A stretch of 9,178 nucleotides of DNA from Roseburia sp. CAG:309 (GTDB lineage: Bacteria > Bacillota > Clostridia > Lachnospirales > Lachnospiraceae): the NCBI GenBank assembly GCA_000434115.1, contig FR894034.1, positions 1 through 9,178 on the forward strand, read 5' to 3'. The position numbers and the translations under genes are program-made. The notes under the pieces are model-generated. The model was not told the DNA's origin and searched no databases. It saw nothing but the letters and a program-made list of their open reading frames with translations. Within the stretch, counting starts at the first letter, position 1; every line of letters begins with the position of its first letter. This document shows positions 6,698-9,178 of the stretch, piece by piece.

Positions 6698-6720
6698 AAA
6701 AGGACCCCGGTCGGGGTCCT
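6698..6720 (-). terminator. Riboswitch expression platform: intrinsic terminator
   Basis: On the minus strand AGGACCCC (6720-6713) pairs with GGGGTCCT (6708-6701) around a GACC loop and runs into four U residues (6701-6698). It lies 26 bases after the aptamer and upstream of ribD, the usual place for an FMN-responsive terminator. The U-run is short. The left arm with its loop (CCCCGA, 6716-6711) can instead pair with TCGGGG (6859-6854) at the 5' side of the aptamer, a possible antiterminator when FMN is absent. Confidence 0.85.
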
Positions 6721-6746
6721 GAAATTTACATATCACTATTTGAGAT

Positions 6747-6863
6747 ATCTTCTTTCATCCAGACTATACTGTCGGCTTTGGAATTGCACCAAATCAACGA
6801 TGGCTTCTGCCATCGGTCGCGGGCTGTTACCGCCGGTGAGGAATTGCACCTCGCCCCGAAGAT
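6747..6863 (-). ncRNA. FMN riboswitch (RFN element)
   Basis: The minus strand shows the conserved RFN layout. P1 is ATCTTC (6863-6858) paired with GAAGAT (6752-6747). After it come GGGGC, a GAGG/CCTC stem with the GGTGCAATTCC motif, then ACCGGCGGT, AGCCCGCGA, a variable 7-bp stem CGATGGC/GCCATCG, a second GGTGCAATTCC, and AAGCCGACAGTATAGTCTGGATG before the closing strand of P1. The 117-base length is typical. Binding of flavin mononucleotide should stabilise P1, free the downstream terminator at 6698-6720 and switch off ribD-ribE-ribBA-ribH and the radical SAM gene. The paired GGTGCAATTCC copies are part of the aptamer and are not an independent repeat. Confidence 0.97.
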
Positions 6864-6877
6864 TATTTTCGTGACCT

Positions 6878-6907
6878 ATTATAGCACAAGGTAGTTTGTC
6901 TTGTCAA
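6878..6907 (-). promoter_or_regulatory. Consensus sigma-A promoter of the riboflavin operon
   Basis: On the minus strand a perfect TTGACA (6907-6902) and a perfect TATAAT (6883-6878) are separated by 18 bases. Transcription should start near 6871, only about 8 bases before the FMN aptamer. The -35 box begins 8 bases after the stop of the permease gene. So strong a core promoter fits an operon whose output is set by attenuation rather than at initiation. Confidence 0.88.
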
Positions 6908-6914
6908 ACATAAT

Positions 6915-7664
6915 TCATCCTCTTTTCCGCATAACACGTTTTTCAATAACTGAAAAAACACACTTATCTATGAGCATTCCAATTAGAATAATAACGATCA
7001 TGACAAGCATGACCTGGTTAATGTCGGCAAGATCTCTTCCCATGATCAATGTCTGTCCTAAACCAATCGAAGTCGTCATAACCTCACCTGCCATCAGCGC
7101 ACGCCAGGCAAATGACCACCCCTGCTTCAAGCCGGAAATCAGCTCCGGAAGGCATGCCGGGAAAATGACATATCGATACATCTGCTGCTTTTGCGCTCCC
7201 ATAGTAAGCGCTGCTTTTTTATAGATAGGCGGAACATTTCTTATCGCATTATCGACAGAAATGGCCACGCTAAACGCTGCCCCCATTACAACCACAAAAA
7301 GAATTGCCTGTGTAGATAACCCAAACCATAAAATAGAAAACGGAACCCAGCACACACTTGGCAGTGTCTGTATTCCGAGTACAACCGGTTTCAGATTTTT
7401 TTGCAAATAGGTAAAATGATTCATCAATAAACCAAGCAAAACTCCAATGAGTACCGCCGCCGCATATCCGGCAATTCCACGAAGCAAAGAATAGCCTGCC
7501 GCCTGACACAGACTTCCGTCTGACACCAAGCGGATAAAACATTCTCCCACTCCCACAGGAGAAGGAACCGAATATGACTTAAAGACAGCAAAAACTTCCA
7601 CACCAAACCAATACAATCCCTGCCACAATGCAATTATGATAATTAAAAAGAAAAGCATTCCCAT
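6915..7664 (-). CDS. ABC transporter permease, SsuC/TauC type (BPD family)
   Basis: Integral membrane subunit of an ABC importer, about 249 residues. Hydrophobic segments are seen at the N-terminus (L-F-F-L-I-I-I-I), near residues 65-85, 95-118, 120-140 and 185-200, and at the C-terminal end (about 220-240), giving roughly six helices. The cytoplasmic coupling loop has the EAA-type pattern A-A-L-T-M-G-A through F-P-A-C-L-P-E-L-I-S-G at about 151-178, as in sulfonate, taurine and nitrate permeases. Start choice: AGAAAGGA (7675-7682) is 10 bases before the ATG at 7664, but only 1 base before a GTG at 7673 that overlaps the ATPase stop by 4 bases; I prefer 7664. It is the last gene of the transporter set, just upstream of the rib promoter. 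The substrate is not known. Confidence 0.88.
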   Translation of the reverse strand: MGMLFFLIIIIALWQGLYWFGVEVFAVFKSYSVPSPVGVGECFIRLVSDGSLCQAAGYSLLRGIAGYAAAVLIGVLLGLLMNHFTYLQKNLKPVVLGIQTLPSVCWVPFSILWFGLSTQAILFVVVMGAAFSVAISVDNAIRNVPPIYKKAALTMGAQKQQMYRYVIFPACLPELISGLKQGWSFAWRALMAGEVMTTSIGLGQTLIMGRDLADINQVMLVMIVIILIGMLIDKCVFSVIEKRVMRKRG

Positions 7665-7669
7665 CCGTT

Positions 7670-8425
7670 TCACATCCTTTCTTTCACCGCTGACTGTTGT
7701 ACTGCATCTAATAGTGCATGGCGCAGTGTAACAAACTGCGGGTCATATACATGACGCGGGCGGGGAAGGTCAATCGGGATAATTTCTGCTATATTTCCCT
7801 GATCCGCTGATAACACAACCACTCTGTCTGACAGATAAACTGCCTCTTCAACGCTATGTGTTACAAACAAAATGGTTTTTCCTGTTTCCATCCAGATACG
7901 CTGTAATTCTTCGCGCAGAGAATTGGATGTCTGCTTATCCAAAGCGGAAAACGGCTCATCCATCAAAAGAATATCCGAGTCCATAACAAGTGCTCTCGCA
8001 AGTGCGGTACGTTGACGCATTCCTCCTGATATTTCGTGTATGTAATAATCCTTGTATTGCTGCAAATGAACCATGTTCAAATAATATTCTGCTTTCTCAC
8101 GCCGCTGTGCCGGTGGAATTTTCGCAAGTTTCATTCCAAATTCTACATTTTCCAGTACTGTCAGCCACGGAAACAGTCCATGTTCCTGAAACATGACGGT
8201 ACGGTCTGCCCCCGGTTTGGTAACTTCCCTGCTGTCCAGGCTTATTTTACCGGAGGATGGCTGTTCCAATCCGGCTGCCAGATTCAAAAGCGTACTCTTT
8301 CCGCATCCGGATTTTCCGACAATACATACAAATTCCCCATTCCCGATTTCAAGATTTATCTCTTTTAATGTAGCGGTTTCGTCATTCGAATACGTTTTGC
8401 TAATGTTTGAAAAGATCAAAGCCAT
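7670..8425 (-). CDS. ABC transporter ATP-binding protein, SsuB/TauB type
   Basis: The 251-residue ATPase that drives the adjacent permease from the cytoplasmic face. All nucleotide-binding motifs are intact: Walker A G-K-S-G-C-G-K-S-T (37-45), Q-loop glutamine 80 in M-F-Q-E-H, signature I-S-G-G-M-R-Q-R (132-139), Walker B I-L-L-M-D-E-P (152-158), D-loop S-A-L-D (160-163) and switch H190 in V-T-H-S. The sequence Q-E-H-G-L-F-P-W-L after the Q-loop is typical of the nitrate/sulfonate/taurine subfamily. The ATG at 8425 is preceded by GGGGGGAG (8436-8443, 10 bases away), which lies inside the end of the binding-protein gene. The gap to that gene is 2 bases, so the two are surely cotranscribed. Confidence 0.93.
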   Translation of the reverse strand: MALIFSNISKTYSNDETATLKEINLEIGNGEFVCIVGKSGCGKSTLLNLAAGLEQPSSGKISLDSREVTKPGADRTVMFQEHGLFPWLTVLENVEFGMKLAKIPPAQRREKAEYYLNMVHLQQYKDYYIHEISGGMRQRTALARALVMDSDILLMDEPFSALDKQTSNSLREELQRIWMETGKTILFVTHSVEEAVYLSDRVVVLSADQGNIAEIIPIDLPRPRHVYDPQFVTLRHALLDAVQQSAVKERM

Positions 8426-8427
8426 CG

Positions 8428-9178
8428 CTATCTTTCTCCCCCCTTCTCTGCCTTTGCATACAATGCATCCTTTTCCGGAATTTCCCGGATAAATCCATGT
8501 TCCCTGCTCAATTTTGCAAAGTCCTCGATTGCATCGGGATTGTAATCCGTCTCAAACAGAATTCTTCCAAATGCTTCTTTCATTATTTTTTCACTCAAAG
8601 ATTTTCCTGTTGCTGCATTCAGTTCTGCGTTTACTTTTGTCTGTGCAGTCTCCGGATCTTCATTGATCTGACTGGTTATCCGGTTATGCTGTTCTAGGAA
8701 CTTTGCAACAAGTTCCGGATTGTTTTCCATGAATTCTTTCCGCACAACGACAACCGCCACATCGTATTTCCCATCAAGATAAATTTGGCGGTAATCAAGC
8801 ACCATCTCGGCACCTTGCTCTAAAAGGGTCGCTCCCCACGGTTCCGGCACAAGCGCTGCATCAATGTCCCCACGCTGCATGGTATTTGCCACATCTGCAT
8901 TGGCCACGGCATTGACTGTCACATTTCCCCCATCTGTCACTGGTTTCAGGTCATTATCCTTCAACAATTTCAGCAGACTCAAATGTTGTGTATTTCCAGT
9001 CTGCGGAATGGCAACGGATTTTCCTGCCAGATCTCCAACCGACCGTATGCCTGCTCCCTTCCGCTGAATCAAGACAGCTCCTCCCTTTGTCGCACCAGCC
9101 AGTATCTGTATATCCCCTTGGGATTTTACATTCGCGCTCAGTGCCGGAACCGGCCCGATATATCCAATATCGATATCA
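8428..9178 (-). CDS. ABC transporter substrate-binding protein, SsuA/TauA/NMT1 type (partial, N-terminus beyond window)
   Basis: Extracellular solute-binding component of the importer, with 249 residues visible and the gene open to the right edge. A TTG at 9072 could be mistaken for the start, but the frame continues upstream through D-I-D-I-G-Y-I-G-P-V-P-A-L and I-L-A-G-A-T-K-G-G-A, which is the normal first lobe of this family. The signal peptide or lipobox therefore lies outside. Further landmarks are D-L-A-G-K-S-V-A-I-P followed by G-N-T-Q-H (ligand pocket, first to second lobe), M-Q-R-G-D-I-D-A-A-L-V-P-E-P-W-G (the V-P-E-P-W hallmark of sulfonate/nitrate/taurine/NMT1 binders), and the C-terminal helices from about L-V-A-K-F-L-E-Q-H on. 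The ligand cannot be read from these motifs: aliphatic sulfonates, taurine, thiamine-pyrimidine precursors and riboflavin are all bound by relatives. Confidence 0.9.
   Translation of the reverse strand, partial: DIDIGYIGPVPALSANVKSQGDIQILAGATKGGAVLIQRKGAGIRSVGDLAGKSVAIPQTGNTQHLSLLKLLKDNDLKPVTDGGNVTVNAVANADVANTMQRGDIDAALVPEPWGATLLEQGAEMVLDYRQIYLDGKYDVAVVVVRKEFMENNPELVAKFLEQHNRITSQINEDPETAQTKVNAELNAATGKSLSEKIMKEAFGRILFETDYNPDAIEDFAKLSREHGFIREIPEKDALYAKAEKGGER

Noticed and set aside
6556..6720. One large terminator made of the inverted-repeat element
   Set aside because: The 18-bp stem is not followed by a U-run on either strand; the real terminator is the separate hairpin at 6698-6720.
6780..6850. 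Direct repeat GGAATTGCACC at 6780-6790 and 6840-6850
   Set aside because: Both copies are conserved parts of the FMN aptamer on the minus strand (the GGTGCAATTCC motif occurs twice in RFN elements), so this is not an independent repeat.
1..9178. CRISPR array, insertion sequence or prophage
   Set aside because: No regularly spaced repeats, transposase, integrase or phage structural gene were seen on either strand.

Overview
The window looks like a chromosomal segment of a low-to-mid GC Firmicute, most likely a member of the Clostridia close to Lachnospiraceae. This is inferred from strong AGGAGG-type ribosome binding sites, AT-rich spacers with near-consensus sigma-A promoters, a fused RibBA, a subgroup-Ic aspartate aminotransferase and a TatD-linked type radical SAM protein. 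No database search was possible, so the taxonomic call is tentative. No tRNA, rRNA, CRISPR array, transposase or phage gene was seen.

Left part (1-2430): an orphan minus-strand gene for a protein with PD-(D/E)XK nuclease-like motifs (45-839) and a plus-strand aminotransferase gene (1084-2370) diverge from a 244-bp AT-rich spacer. The spacer holds a recognisable promoter for each. The aminotransferase gene ends in a hairpin terminator at 2385-2412, which also lies just past the end of the convergent riboflavin operon.

Central part (2432-6907): a complete riboflavin biosynthesis operon on the minus strand, in the Bacillus-like order ribD-ribE-ribBA-ribH, followed by a small radical SAM gene where B. 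subtilis carries ribT. Together the Rib enzymes convert GTP and ribulose 5-phosphate into riboflavin. The phosphatase step that dephosphorylates the RibD product is not encoded here. The operon starts with a TTGACA/TATAAT promoter, then a full FMN riboswitch aptamer (6747-6863) and an intrinsic terminator (6698-6720), which implies transcriptional attenuation by FMN. Between that terminator and the ribD ribosome binding site lies an unexpected 137-bp structured element. Its ends are a perfect 18-bp inverted repeat and it folds on paper into a multi-branched, cloverleaf-like form. It is the least explained sequence in the window.

Right part (6915-9178): three tightly packed minus-strand genes for an ABC importer of the SsuABC/TauABC/NMT1 type: substrate-binding protein (cut by the window edge), ATPase and permease. 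They lie directly upstream of the rib promoter in the same direction, with no clear terminator between. The substrate (sulfonate, taurine, a thiamine precursor, riboflavin or another) cannot be settled from the sequence.
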